A stretch of DNA of 64,000 nt, from assembly GCF_040436345.1 (NCBI RefSeq), contig NC_133223.1:5865847-5929846 (forward strand). The letters run 5' to 3'. Below, in pieces: positions 1 to 10,102 of the stretch. This DNA is from Pagrus major (lineage: Eukaryota; Chordata; Actinopteri; Spariformes; Sparidae). The translations under genes were made by a program, and so were the position numbers. Below the pieces are notes generated by a model. The model was not told the origin of the DNA. It was given only the letters and a program-made list of their open reading frames with translations, and made no database searches. Numbering within the stretch: position 1 is the first letter of the stretch; each line of letters begins with the position of its first letter.

Positions 1-2
1 TG

Positions 3-2564
3 GCCAGCCAGATTAAACTTGTTCCCCCTTTCCAGAAAAGGGATGTTGAAAGATTCTTCCCCCACTTTGAACGTGTAGCAGCTACCTCAGAGTGGCCAAA
101 AGAGTCGTGGACGCTGCTTCTGCAGAGTGTCCTGGTTGGCAAGGCGCAGGAAGCTTATTCCTCCTTGGCAATTGATCAAAGCTTGGACTATGATCTGGTT
201 AAGGAAGCCATCTTGAAGGTGTATGAGCTGGTTCCAGAGGCATATCGCCAGCGTTTCAGAGGTTCTATTAAGCAGGATAAGCAAACCTATGTGGAGTTTG
301 CACGGGAGAAAGAAGGCCTATTTGATAGGTGGTGTTCTTCCCAGAAGGCTGAGTCCAGAGAGCAGCTTCGGCAGCTCATGTTGTTAGAGGAATTCAAGAA
401 TTGTGTGCCACCGCCTGTGTGTGTGTATTTGAATGAGCAGAAGGTGACAACATTGAACCAAGCTGCTGTGTGTGCGGATGAGTTTGTCCTCACGCATAAG
501 GCTGTTTTTCAAGGACACCATTCTCCTGGCAGGGGGAGGAGGGTACCCTTTAAAGGCAGTAAACCAACTTCTCCGCCTGGAGGGCCCTCTCTTACTCCCC
601 CGTCAGACCGGCTGTGTTTCTATTGCAAGAAGCCTGGACATGTTGTTGCTGATTGCAGTGTGCTAGTTAAAAAACAGAGGTCTGCCAAGCCAGTAGCCTT
701 TGTAAAGGTGGAGAATGCACCTTTGGGGCCACCTGGTGACCTCTCTGAAAAGGTGCTGGCAGGTTCCTCCTCATTTTTAATGGATGGTTTTATGTCTTTA
801 ACTTCTGCTCCTGAGACGAAATATCCAGTTAAAATATGGCGAGACACTGGAGCTTTTCAGACTGTGGTGCTCCAGGATGCCCTCCCCTTTACTGAGAGTT
901 CTTTTCTTGGGACTTATACGTTGGTGAAGGGGTTTGGTGACAGGGTTTTGAGCCTTCCTCTACACAAACTCACTCTTGACTCAGGGTTGGTATCCGGTGA
1001 AGTTGTCGTTGCTCTCTCCCAGCAGCTTCCAATTGATGGTGTCTCACTGCTTCTAGGAAATGATCTTGCTGGTGGCAAAGTTTGCGCTGCTCCCAAAGTG
1101 ACCTCTAATCCTCATTTAAACAGTCCTGACGATTTACAGCAAGTTTATCCAGGTATTTTTCCTGCTTGTGTCATCACCCGTGCCATGTCCAGGCAAGTGA
1201 AAGGTGAAGCCACTGTGTCTGACCCATTCGATCTTTCAGATACATTTATGGCAAAAGGTGGTTTGGATTTGGCTGGGTTTGGTAAAACAATGCCCTCTCA
1301 TGCTCAGTTGGTGTCGGAACAGAAGGCAGATCCCACTCTGTGCAGTCTGTTTAAAGAAGCTGTAGCAGAGAATGACCTTACTGATGAGGCCTGTGGTTAC
1401 TTCTTCAGTAATGGGGTTTTGATGAGGAAGTGGACTTCCCCTAGGGTTTCAAGTCAAGACGACTGGAGCAGTGTATTTCAGATTGTTGTTCCGACCTGTT
1501 TCAGGACTGAGATACTGCATTTGGCTCATGATCATTGCCTTTCTGGTCACAAAACTTGCAATCGTGTGCTAAGGCATTTCTATTGGCCTGGTATTAAGAC
1601 TGATGTTTCCCTGTATTGTAAATCATGTCATGTGTGCCAAATGGTTGGTAAACCAAACCAAAAGATCCCTGCAGCTCCTCTTCACCCTATCCCTGCTGTT
1701 GGGGAGCCCTTTGAACGCGTTTTGATTGATTGTGTTGGACCTCTGCCGCGCTGCAAATCTGGCAACCAATATCTTTTGACCATTATGTGTGCTGTAACTC
1801 GGTTTCCAGAGGCAGTTCCCCTGAGGAAGATTACAGCACCAGTTATTTCTAAGGCCTTGGTTAAGTTTTTCACCTTGTTTGGCCTTCCAAAAGTTGTTCA
1901 ATCGGATCAAGGCTCAAACTTTATGAGCCGGACCTTTTCTCAGGTTCTCAAACAGTTGTCTGTTCAACATTGTACCTCCTCTGCATATCACCCAGAGTCT
2001 CAGGGTGCCCTAGAGAGGTTCCATCAGACTCTCAAAACCATGTTGAAAGCTTACTGTTTGGAGTTTGTGAAAGATTGGGATGAGGGGATACCCCTACTGT
2101 TGTTTGCTATTAGAGAGGTGGCCCAAGAGTCTACAGGGTTCAGTCCAGCAGAACTTGTGTTTGGGCATACTGTGAGGGGCCCTTTGAAGCTCCTGAAGGA
2201 GAGATGGCTGGGTAACGACTCTAGCCCCACCAACAATCTGCTTGACTATGTTAGTGACTTTAGGTTCAAGCTTACTAGAGCTTGTGAGCTTGCCAAGTCA
2301 AACTTATGTGTTGCACAGGGAAAGATGAAGAAATGGTTTGACAGTAGGGCTAGACATCGAGTTTTCTCTCCTGGTGACCCGGTCCTTGTGTTGCTTCCCC
2401 TACCTGGGTCGGCCTTGCAAGCTCAGTACAGTGGTCCCTACGTGATAGAGCGACAAGTCGGGTCATGTGACTATCTGGTTAACCCTCTAGGCGCCAGAGT
2501 TTATTTAGGAAAATATTCTGTTTGGATTGTAAGATTTCAAAAGGCTGTAGCTTGGAAGTGGTGA
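3..2564 (+). CDS. Gmr1-like gag-protease-integrase polyprotein, 5' partial, 3' end replaced by piggyBac sequence
   Basis: The frame is open from the window edge, so the true start is upstream. In order: a SCAN-like capsid helix region (about residues 50-125); a CCHC zinc knuckle near residue 204 (pattern C-x2-C-x4-H-x4-C); an aspartic-protease-like DTGA motif near residue 280; an H2C2 zinc-binding domain near 505-545; and an integrase core with Asp in LIDC, Asp in QSDQG and Glu in ALERF. The last two are separated by exactly 35 residues (D35E). The SH3-like GPY/F tail begins at the GPY motif and stops being genuine at position 2482. The last ~27 codons and the stop come from the piggyBac insertion. 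Polyprotein for packaging, maturation and integration of the element. Confidence 0.88.
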   Translation, partial: ASQIKLVPPFQKRDVERFFPHFERVAATSEWPKESWTLLLQSVLVGKAQEAYSSLAIDQSLDYDLVKEAILKVYELVPEAYRQRFRGSIKQDKQTYVEFAREKEGLFDRWCSSQKAESREQLRQLMLLEEFKNCVPPPVCVYLNEQKVTTLNQAAVCADEFVLTHKAVFQGHHSPGRGRRVPFKGSKPTSPPGGPSLTPPSDRLCFYCKKPGHVVADCSVLVKKQRSAKPVAFVKVENAPLGPPGDLSEKVLAGSSSFLMDGFMSLTSAPETKYPVKIWRDTGAFQTVVLQDALPFTESSFLGTYTLVKGFGDRVLSLPLHKLTLDSGLVSGEVVVALSQQLPIDGVSLLLGNDLAGGKVCAAPKVTSNPHLNSPDDLQQVYPGIFPACVITRAMSRQVKGEATVSDPFDLSDTFMAKGGLDLAGFGKTMPSHAQLVSEQKADPTLCSLFKEAVAENDLTDEACGYFFSNGVLMRKWTSPRVSSQDDWSSVFQIVVPTCFRTEILHLAHDHCLSGHKTCNRVLRHFYWPGIKTDVSLYCKSCHVCQMVGKPNQKIPAAPLHPIPAVGEPFERVLIDCVGPLPRCKSGNQYLLTIMCAVTRFPEAVPLRKITAPVISKALVKFFTLFGLPKVVQSDQGSNFMSRTFSQVLKQLSVQHCTSSAYHPESQGALERFHQTLKTMLKAYCLEFVKDWDEGIPLLLFAIREVAQESTGFSPAELVFGHTVRGPLKLLKERWLGNDSSPTNNLLDYVSDFRFKLTRACELAKSNLCVAQGKMKKWFDSRARHRVFSPGDPVLVLLPLPGSALQAQYSGPYVIERQVGSCDYLVNPLGARVYLGKYSVWIVRFQKAVAWKW

Positions 2565-2614
2565 GAGATAAATTCATAGTGTAAATGAGAAAAATATTCA
2601 TAATGACCTAAAGT

Positions 2615-2935
2615 TTGTGATGGGAGTAAATTTAATCATCTAATTTGCATATTGTGACGTCACCAGGTGACTGAAAGTAACTTTCAGTAAAACTGATTTT
2701 TGAACATATTTACACAGAAAAAAAATATTTATATTGTCATCTCATCCTCAAAATAAAGGAACAGGAGTTTGATTGGAGTAAATTTACTAATCTAATTTGT
2801 ATGTCACCAGGTAAAATTCAGTAAAACGGAATTCTGAACATATTTACACAGTAGATTTTTTTTTTTTCATCCTCTCATCCTCAGAGTAAATGAACAGGAA
2901 TCTGATAGGAGTAAATGTCCTAATCTAACTTGTAA
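2615..2935. repeat. Degenerate tandem repeat inside piggyBac-like element
   Basis: A block of roughly 130-150 bp (GGAGTAAATTTA..., CTAATTTG, CACCAGGT, TTCAGTAAAAC, GAACATATTTACACAG, TCATCCTC) occurs about 2.2 times, with block starts near 2623, 2776 and 2909. The copies have diverged and the T-rich runs vary in length. No coding potential was seen. Confidence 0.6.
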
Positions 2936-3003
2936 AAAGAAAAGAAAACTCGCTGTGATCAGCGTGTGTTGCTTGTGTGACAGTGTGCGCAGCTGCAGCA
3001 TCG

Positions 3004-3117
3004 TCAGTCACTCGTCTCTGACGAGCGATCGTCATCAGAGGGCAAATCGTCCCCTTCTGAATCGCGATCAAAGATCTGTGCAAGCACCTCATCCGCACTG
3101 TAAAGTCTTTTGGGCAT
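3004..3117 (-). pseudogene. N-terminal remnant of piggyBac transposase
   Basis: A 37-codon frame starting MPKRLYSADEVLAQIF and continuing into an Asp/Ser/Glu-rich stretch. This is the usual look of a PGBD/piggyBac transposase N-terminus (a short basic start, a helix with an EVL motif, then acidic residues). It stops immediately and no DDD catalytic core is present before the element ends, so the gene is an internal-deletion remnant. The start is the ATG at 3117, chosen because the similarity begins there. The family assignment is supported independently by the TIRs and TTAA sites. Confidence 0.55.
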
Positions 3118-3440
3118 TTTGTTTTTTATTACAAAAATCGCTATCTGTCTCTCGATCTGTCCAGCACACTTCCGCCACTGCTCCGCGGCTCTCTCCTCTC
3201 CCACTCTGCCCGCTTAGCCGCTGCCGCTCCGACAGCCGGTGTCGGGTTTCAAACTTTTTTTTCTCAGGTATTTTGCATAGAAACACACCCCCAAATGACG
3301 TCAGGATTGAAGCTGAATCTATTGGCTATCTAGTGGTAGCAAGCAGTAACAGCACAAGGCAGTAGATTTAAAGATATGGGCTGTTTTAATGAGCAATGTT
3401 GCCTGTCGCAAAATTGCGACTTTGGCGCCTAGAGGGTTAA

Positions 3441-5058
3441 AACTCCAGATCGTAGGCGTAAAACTCGTCTGTGTCATGTAAACCTTCTGAAACCATATTT
3501 TGCTCGCAGCTCGACTGTTTCACCTGTGGTAAAGTCTTTTGCAGTGCTAAACGTTCCCCCTGCACTGAGTGTTGTTCCCCCTGACCCAGCTCGACCTGCT
3601 GTTGATGAGTTCACCAACTCAGGTGAGGCTTTTCAGATCCGGCTGCCAAACTCAAAGGTCCTGGCTGGTCTGAACAATCATTTGCTCTACCTATCACCCG
3701 CTGAGCGAGCTGACATCACACACCTAATTGAGCATCATCCCTGTCTGTTCTCTGACGTCCCCACTTGTACCAGTGTGCTTCATCATGACATTGATGTGGG
3801 TGATTCAGCCCCTATTAAACAACATCCATATAGGGTAAACCCCACTAAGCGTCAGCTGTTAAGTAAAGAAGTAGCTTATATGCTCGATCATGGTATTGCT
3901 GAGGCTAGCTCCAGCGCTTGGAGTTCACCCTGCCTGCTGGTAGACAAGTCTGATGGGTCCCTACGTTTTTGCACAGATTTCCGTGAAGTCAACGCCATCA
4001 CCAAGCCTGACTCTTTCCCTCTTCCTCGTCTGGATGGCTGCATTGACCGCGTTGGTTCGGCCCGATTTGTGACGAAGCTGGATCTCTTGAAGGGGTACTG
4101 GCAGGTGCCTTTGACCCCACGGGCATGTGAGATATCTGCCTTTGTTACCCCTGATAGCTTCTGTCAGTACAAGGTTATGGCTTTTGGAATGCGCAACGCC
4201 CCTGCAACTTTCCAGAGGTTGGTTAACCAGGTTTTGGAGGGGATTGCAGGATGTGAGGCATACCTGGATGACCTGGTCATTTATAGCAGTACTTGGGGTC
4301 AGCATGTTCAGCAACTGTGGGAGGTGTTTGGTCGGCTTGCTGCTGCCAATTTGACGTTAAACCTCTCAAAGTGTGACTTTGGTCGTGCTACGGTGTCATA
4401 CCTGGGTAAAGTTGTTGGCTGTGGTGTTGTTAGACCTATTGATGCTAAGGTGGAGGCCATTTTGAACTTTGGTACTCCCTCTACTCGGAGAGAACTGAAA
4501 AGGTTTCTTGGAATGACAGGCTATTATAGGAGTTTCTGCTGTAATTTTGCCACTGTTGCTGTTTCTTTGACCAACCTGTTAAGTCCTAAGGTCCCTTTTG
4601 TCTGGACAGAAAAGTGTCAGGTTGCCTTTGAACATCTCAAAGCGTTGCTTAGTAATGCTCCGGTCCTTGCTTCTCCAGATTTTGACAAGCCCTTTAAGTT
4701 AGCCGTTGATGCTAGTGATGCAGGTGCTGGGGCTGTCCTGCTACAGGATGATGCCCATGGGGAGGAGCATCCTCTGTGCTACTTCTCTAAGAAGTTTGAT
4801 GTCCACCAGAAGCACTACTCAACTATTGAAAAAGAAGCTTTTGCGTTAATTCTTGCTTTAAAACATTTTGATGTCTATGTTTCAGGTGCCCCCCTGTTGG
4901 TGTACACCGATCATAATCCCTTGGTATTTCTCAACAGCATGACTGGCACCAACCAACGACTCATGCGGTGGAGTCTTTTTCTACAGGGGTATGACCTCAA
5001 GATTTGCCATGTTCGTGGCCGGGACAATGTCCTGGCTGATGCCCTCTCAAGGTCCTGA
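3441..5058 (+). CDS. Gmr1-like reverse transcriptase-RNase H (downstream half of interrupted polyprotein)
   Basis: The first codons from 3441 encode the missing end of the integrase GPY/F domain, in the same frame as the upstream half. A linker follows, then reverse transcriptase: the CTDFREVN motif, and YLDDLVIYS carrying the two catalytic aspartates (YxDD box). The RNase H domain begins at DASDAGAGAVLL, with later residues in YSTIEKEAFA and YTDHNPL and the closing motif NVLADALSRS. It ends at TGA 5056-5058, about 60 bp before the 3' LTR. The RT and RNase H motifs look intact. Translation in the present allele would need a new start, because the piggyBac insert separates this part from gag and integrase. 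It makes DNA from the element RNA. Confidence 0.9.
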
Positions 5059-5112
5059 GGGTCTTTTGCCTTATTTCTGTTATTGTTAGGTTGTCCCTGG
5101 GCAACCATATTA

Positions 5113-5122
5113 AGGGTGGGGG
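5113..5122 (+). other. Polypurine tract before 3' LTR
   Basis: AGGGTGGGGG lies directly upstream of the LTR start TGTTACAG. In LTR elements this purine run primes plus-strand DNA synthesis. The position is exactly as expected. Confidence 0.65.
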
Positions 5123-5425
5123 TGTTACAGACCTCGTGTTATGTTCATATTATGTTTGTTTGCCTGCTTGTGCTTTTGTTTTTGTCCAGGCCCTCTCACT
5201 TCCTGGTGCTGATCGTGGTCACATGGCCTCCTGCTTAAAAGAGCAGGCCACACCTCCTTCTCCCTCTCTCACACTCCCATTGACAGCAGGCCATGCTGCA
5301 GCATCCCTGGCTGCTCATCCCTTTGTTCTGTTTCCTGTGTTTTCTTACATTAATAAACCGCCTTGCACTTTGTTTTGGTCCCCCTTGTTTCATTGTGTTG
5401 CTTCCCTGGAGCCGGGGATGTAACA
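5123..5425 (+). repeat. 3' LTR of Gmr1-like element
   Basis: A 303-bp LTR starting TGTTACA and ending TGTAACA (inverted ends, TG...CA). It contains an AATAAA polyadenylation signal at 5352-5357. The following host sequence CAAGACAGTTTATTGG matches positions 13483 and 23349, where no element is present, which fixes the 3' boundary. No second LTR is visible because the 5' end lies outside the window. Confidence 0.85.
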
Positions 5426-6002
5426 CAAGACAGTTTATTGGTGAGTTGGCAAATCTTCATAGATGCTAGTTTGTTTTTTCATTGACTGTACTTTGCTAAT
5501 GTGGTTTTATCTTGAAGTGGTTTATATGAATAGACTAATGAGAATCTACACTTTCTAACAATGTATGGTATGTCTGTACATTAAATTGAGACGTTTGCCT
5601 ATTTGCTTAGCTGTGACTGTAAAGTTTGGCGAACTAGCCAGATGCTGACTTTTAAGAGGTTAACAGCACATGACTTCTCTGATTCAGTTCCAGGATGTCC
5701 AGTGTTATTGCGTGAGTGTCTATTCACCAACAGGAACAACACTTTACTGTACCCTAGCCTTAAGTTATTGTGTAACGGCACACATTGAGAGTGTGTGAGT
5801 CTGTGTGTTTGAATTCAATTGAGCCTCTCAATGAATGGATGTATTCACCAGTCACTCTTTCTTCTCTTTACGCTCTCTTATGTGCATTCATTCCTTGAAG
5901 TACAGTTCCCCTGCAACTCCATTCAGATCAAGTCAACATTATAGTACAATTCTAATAATGATAAGCGGGGGTGAAAATCAATCTACATTTTAATCCTGTG
6001 TC

Positions 6003-6473
6003 TGTAGGCGTGGCAGCGGTGACAACAGCAGCAGAGAGGCACACCTGCAGATCATCACCTCATCAACGTCTGCTATTTATTCCCAGTCTCTTCTCCGGTG
6101 CCAGGTTGTTCCGTTCCGTATGGTGATTGTATCAGTGCCGCTTTCTATTGTGTTTAGCTATCTTCGAAAGTATTTTGTAGTGTTGAGATTTCTCCTGTGC
6201 CTATGCTCCAGTGTTTTTCCCTGTCTGGGCTTTGTCTCATGCTTGTGTTTTGTTTCCCTCGTATGCAGAACTTCCCGCGCCTCTCTGTTCCGCTTCCTGC
6301 TCCAATGGCTCACCTGAGTTCCCTCCATGCTGCCACTAGACAACCCTGCCTGCATGCTGCCCTCCTCGTCCGCTATTTCCTCAAGAACTCAGTCCTGTAA
6401 TAAATTCCTTTTAAACCTGATTTCCAGCCTCTGATCTCTGCATTTCAGGTCTAGACCAAAACCCACCGTAACA
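6003..6473 (+). repeat. Unclassified LTR-like repeat (copy in unit A)
   Basis: The block starts TGTAGGCGTGG and ends CACCGTAACA, with AATAAA about 70 bp before the end. That resembles a solo LTR. However, no target-site duplication is visible (TGTC before, CATC after), so it may be the tail of another element. Equivalent blocks are at 14049-14524 and 23926-24400. Confidence 0.35.
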
Positions 6474-7164
6474 CATCAAATGTCTAGGAGCCTTTCATGC
6501 GTCAACAAGCCAGCACAGCTGAGTGACTTTTATAAAAAGGTCTGGTCTATCCAGTGTCATGTGACTCTCAAGTAACTACATTGTCTGACAGTCCAGCAAT
6601 CTGTGGTTGTAGCGCCATGGTTCACAAAACTCAACGTCCTAATAATCAAGCTTTTTGGCTTTGGCAGCTTCTCGTATTTTCAAGGCCACTGTTTTGCATG
6701 ACTTATTGTGCAGTGAGGTTGTAATGTTTGTATTATGTTCTGAAATTAAGGTAATTCAATCACAGAGAATGGCTGGTTGCCTTCACTGATAAAGTCAAGC
6801 AAAGCCTTGTCTAAGGTTCCCTGCCTTACCTGTAGGACAGACAAGGAAAAGGCACTTACATTTGCATTCTTAAAGTTAGGTTGAGTCTTTAATGTAGAGT
6901 TCTATGAGGTACTTATCCCTAGTCGATGAATTACCTTCAGCAGATCTCCCCTTGTGTGGAGAAGCAGTGCGTAGCATCTACAGGGAAGCAGAGTATTGTC
7001 CTGCTGTGCACTTCTCCATACAGGAGGACTGACAGTCATATACTGCAGGTAATTAACTGTTACCAACAAAAGCAATGAAGGACCCACTTCATGTATAACA
7101 GCATTTAATAACAATGACACAATAATTATAATGCACATATATACACGTACCATTTCAGTGAGAC

Positions 7165-8200
7165 AGGTGAACCTTAGCTGTGGTGATCTTTGTGGCAGTG
7201 AGAGCAGAAAAGCATTTCACACAAAGATAGGTTGTTACAAAAGGCATCAAAAACTACATAGCTTTCAGAGATGATGCTGCGTACTCAGCCTGTTGTTGGA
7301 TCCAAAAATTAACAAGTGACATTTTGGGGAATTCCAAAACCAGAATGCTGTCTGATAATTCACGCAGCATCTCCTGTTCAGCACCTGTCAGATCATCTGG
7401 TATTTCTGTTGCGTCAACAGAAAAGGGGTCTCTGATCCAGCCAGGCCTGGCCTCAACTGAAAGTTACTCTGTGAACTGGTCTGCCATGGGTAAGAGGTGC
7501 CAAGACATTGCATCTTGAATCGAAGTGTCAGATGAACCCAGCTTGAGATAGGTCTCCAAAGGTGGAAAAGCAGCAACACCCCCAGCCCTGACTTTTGTGG
7601 CAAGCAGCTGCAGCTTTTTCTTCATGACAGTGATTTTGTCATGGACCTCAACAATTGTCAGACTGTATTTCTGTAGTCCCATGTTGTGCTAATTCAGATA
7701 TGAAAATGTATGCTGGATAGGCAAAATGTCCCAGCCACTGTGGGTCATAGAACAGATTAGACTGTTGCTCTAGGAAAAAAATATCCTCACTTCATAATGC
7801 ATTTGTAGAGCCTGGTTAGCACTTTACCTCTCAACAGCCATCTAACTTCTGTATGCAACAGAAGTTGCACATGTTTACTGCTCATTTTTTTGCAGAGCAC
7901 ACTGAAGATATGCAAGTCCATAGGTCAAGCTTTGATGTAAGTGTCTATGACAGCACTGTCTAGCATGGACTTAAGTTCCTCTGGCTTTTCTCTTGGTGTA
8001 TGCTGCACTGGCTCCAGTTGACATTTGGGACTTTCTGTCATATCCTTGCCACTACACCACTGTTTCGCCCAGTAATGACTTTCACTCCATCTGTACAAAC
8101 ACCTGTGCATTTGGTCAAGTCAATGCCATTCTCTTTAATAAATGTGACAAAAGATTTGCTCTCCAGTTGTCCTGGTCAGACAAACTCAAACTCATATCTA
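7165..8200 (-). pseudogene. hAT/ZBED-like (GTF2IRD2/SCAND3-type) transposase relic, copy A
   Basis: Minus-strand frames, broken by stops and frameshifts, follow the order of a domesticated-type hAT transposase. A GVCTDG motif after an IDLTKC segment is near 8110. A QLLLHTEVRWL motif followed by a WL...AY stretch is near 7860-7740. The C-terminal dimerisation region FVTTYLC..CFSALTA is near 7220. In intact relatives this protein binds terminal repeats and cuts DNA. The same disabling stops appear in copies B and C, so it was already dead before the duplication. The N-terminal zinc finger is not present here. Confidence 0.7.
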
Positions 8201-8940
8201 ACACATTGTGGCCTTTGCTGCTCCTCTGGCCCTGTGATGGTAAATCCCAAATTGAGATGCCTGAGCCTGGTAACCTCTTTTTACTTTCTTGCTAGAAGTG
8301 GTGCTGCCTGGCTTCAGCACTGGCGCCTCGACATGGCATGGAGTTCATTTGACCAATCATGGCCAGCTTTGTCACTTGTCTTTGTCACTATTTAAATATT
8401 CCACTCATGCAGCTTTTTAAGTCCCAATCTAACTGCATTCGATGGCTTACTAGTTCATGTTGGCTGTCACGTTCATTGACGTATAAGTCACGTCATTTCA
8501 CATTCAACCAAGGTCCAAACTAATCAAAGAATAACTGTGGTATAAATTTACAGAAAGAATGTATGACTTGTGCATTGTTTAGGTGATTTGGAAGTCTCAG
8601 AGTCCTTCGCACTTGCAGAGGTAAAGATAAAGATATAATGCAGAGCTTGTTGTTATGTACCAGACTCCCCTGATGTTACTGAATGTGAAATGACATTGAC
8701 AGAAAGTTACCCACATTGTTCGCATTCTCCAAGGCACCATTATTTTACAGGACTGTAGATGCCTTGGAAAGTCTTGCAAAATGCCATGACATTAAACCTT
8801 TTGATATTTGACTGTGTCCATGTATTTGTGTCATAATAAACTATATTCACGTGAGGACAAGTGAAGCTTATTGGGTTTATTAAGTTTATTGATTTATTCA
8901 TTAAAGCAATGAGCTGTCACTCGAAGCAGGCTGAGGCTTC

Positions 8941-9893
8941 ACCTCAGTGCACAAAAAGTTCAATATGTTCATCATGAAATGTTCCGTTTTTGTGTCACTT
9001 ATTTATGAGATTGCTTTGTTATGAGATTACTAAACTGGATTGGTAAAAATGAATAAAATCAACTTTAAAAGTGCTATGTGTAATATAAATGACCAAGGAA
9101 TACAACAATGTATAATTTATCTACATCAAATTGAACATTAATATGTTTATCATTTGGGCTCTGTTTATACCTTAATAGGGCAACGTATCCTTGGAGATAC
9201 AACTCATAAGATCCAAAATACTGAATATATGTATATTTTGAATGTGGAAATATTTTTCTTAGGGCCTAAAGAGATGAGTGATGACATTAAATTATTTTTT
9301 GCAACTTAGTTTCCACTCCTGCCTGTTTTAGGGGTAGCATAAGCAATGTAAAGACAAACGTGATTCACAGCATTTAATTACTCTTCACCGTGACATGTAC
9401 GTTTGTCTATTCATGCTCAGGGTCTCATTTCAGGCCCCATGCAGAGTGTCTCTACAGTATGTTTGCCTCACTGGAGTCAGGCTGCACCTCAGTGCACAAA
9501 AAGTTCAATATGTTCATCATGAAAAGTTCCGTTTTTGTGTCACTTATTTATGAGATTGCTTTGTTATGAGATTACTAAACTGGATTGGTAAAAATGAATA
9601 AAATCAACTTTAAAAGTGCTATGTGTAATGTAAATGACCAAGGAATACAACAATGTATAATTTATCTACATCAAATTGAACATTAATATGTTTATCATTT
9701 GGGCTCTGTTTATACCTTAATAGGGCAACGTATCCTTGGAGATACAACTCATAAGATCCAAAATACTGAATATATGTATATTTTGAATGTGGAAATATTT
9801 TTCTTAGGGCGTAAAGAGATGAGTGATGACATTAAATTATTTTTTGCAACTTAGTTTCCACTCCTGCCTGTTTTAGGGGTAGCATAAGAATAA
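8941..9893. repeat. Local tandem duplication (~545-bp period), unit A only
   Basis: The sequence beginning CACCTCAGTGCACAAAAAG occurs at ~8941 and ~9485 in nearly identical ~410-bp blocks, with a third, truncated start near 9931. Copy B has one full block plus the truncated one. The extra block in A carries a duplicated TAAR 3' end at its junction, which points to unequal crossover. Confidence 0.8.
9361..9484 (-). pseudogene. Duplicated TAAR 3' end fragment
   Basis: These ~124 bp match 10012-10135, i.e. the last ~11 codons of TAAR gene 1 (the terminus reading QPDSSEANIL), its stop codon and adjacent 3' untranslated sequence. Nothing upstream of the gene is included. The fragment ends at CAGGCTG, a short sequence also present at the start of the neighbouring repeat block, a likely crossover point. 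It is non-functional by itself. Confidence 0.75.
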
Positions 9894-10102
9894 AATCAAG
9901 CATAAGAATAAAATCAACAGGCTGAGGCTTTACCTCAGTGCACAAAAAGTTCAATATGTTCATCATGAAATGTTCCGTTTTTGTGTCACTTTTTTATGAG
10001 ATTGCTTTCTTTGATTCACAGCATTTAATTACTCTTCACCATGACATGTACGTTTGTCTATTCATGCTCAGGGTCTCATTTCAGGCCCCATGCAGAGTGT
10101 CT

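Larger units (their letters stand above)
2483..3436. mobile_element. piggyBac-like non-autonomous element with TTAA target duplication
   Basis: A perfect 13-bp terminal inverted repeat, CCCTCTAGGCGCC, occurs at 2483-2495 and reversed at 3424-3436. TTAA flanks both ends (2479-2482 and 3437-3440). TTAA duplication and a CCC start are diagnostic of piggyBac. The 954-bp body keeps only the first part of a transposase gene on the minus strand plus a tandem repeat, so it cannot move by itself. It interrupts the integrase C-terminus of the surrounding Gmr1-like element. If one TTAA copy and the insert are removed, the upstream and downstream coding frames are continuous. Confidence 0.88.
1..5425 (+). 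mobile_element. Gmr1-like Ty3/gypsy LTR retrotransposon, 5' end outside window
   Basis: The element runs in from the left edge and ends at its 3' LTR. Domain order is SCAN-like gag, zinc knuckle, protease, integrase, then reverse transcriptase and RNase H. Integrase lying upstream of RT, together with a SCAN-like gag, is the known hallmark of Gmr1-type gypsy elements (first described in cod); ordinary gypsy elements have RT first. The coding frame is broken only by the piggyBac-like insertion at 2483-3436; on either side of that insertion the frames match. The host flank after the LTR (from 5426) matches duplication copies B and C, which lack the element. The 5' LTR, primer site and gag start are not visible. 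Confidence 0.9.

Noticed and set aside
6120-6400. Hydrophobic plus-strand frames of 65-67 codons repeated in the three units
   Set aside because: They lie within the LTR-like repeat; conservation reflects duplication. No signal of a real small membrane protein such as a conserved start context or synonymous bias could be shown.
7993-8395. 100- and 131-codon plus-strand frames conserved in the three duplication copies (also at 18400-18802 and 25918-26320)
   Set aside because: Antisense to the hAT pseudogene. Conservation is explained by recent duplication and low divergence, not by selection.
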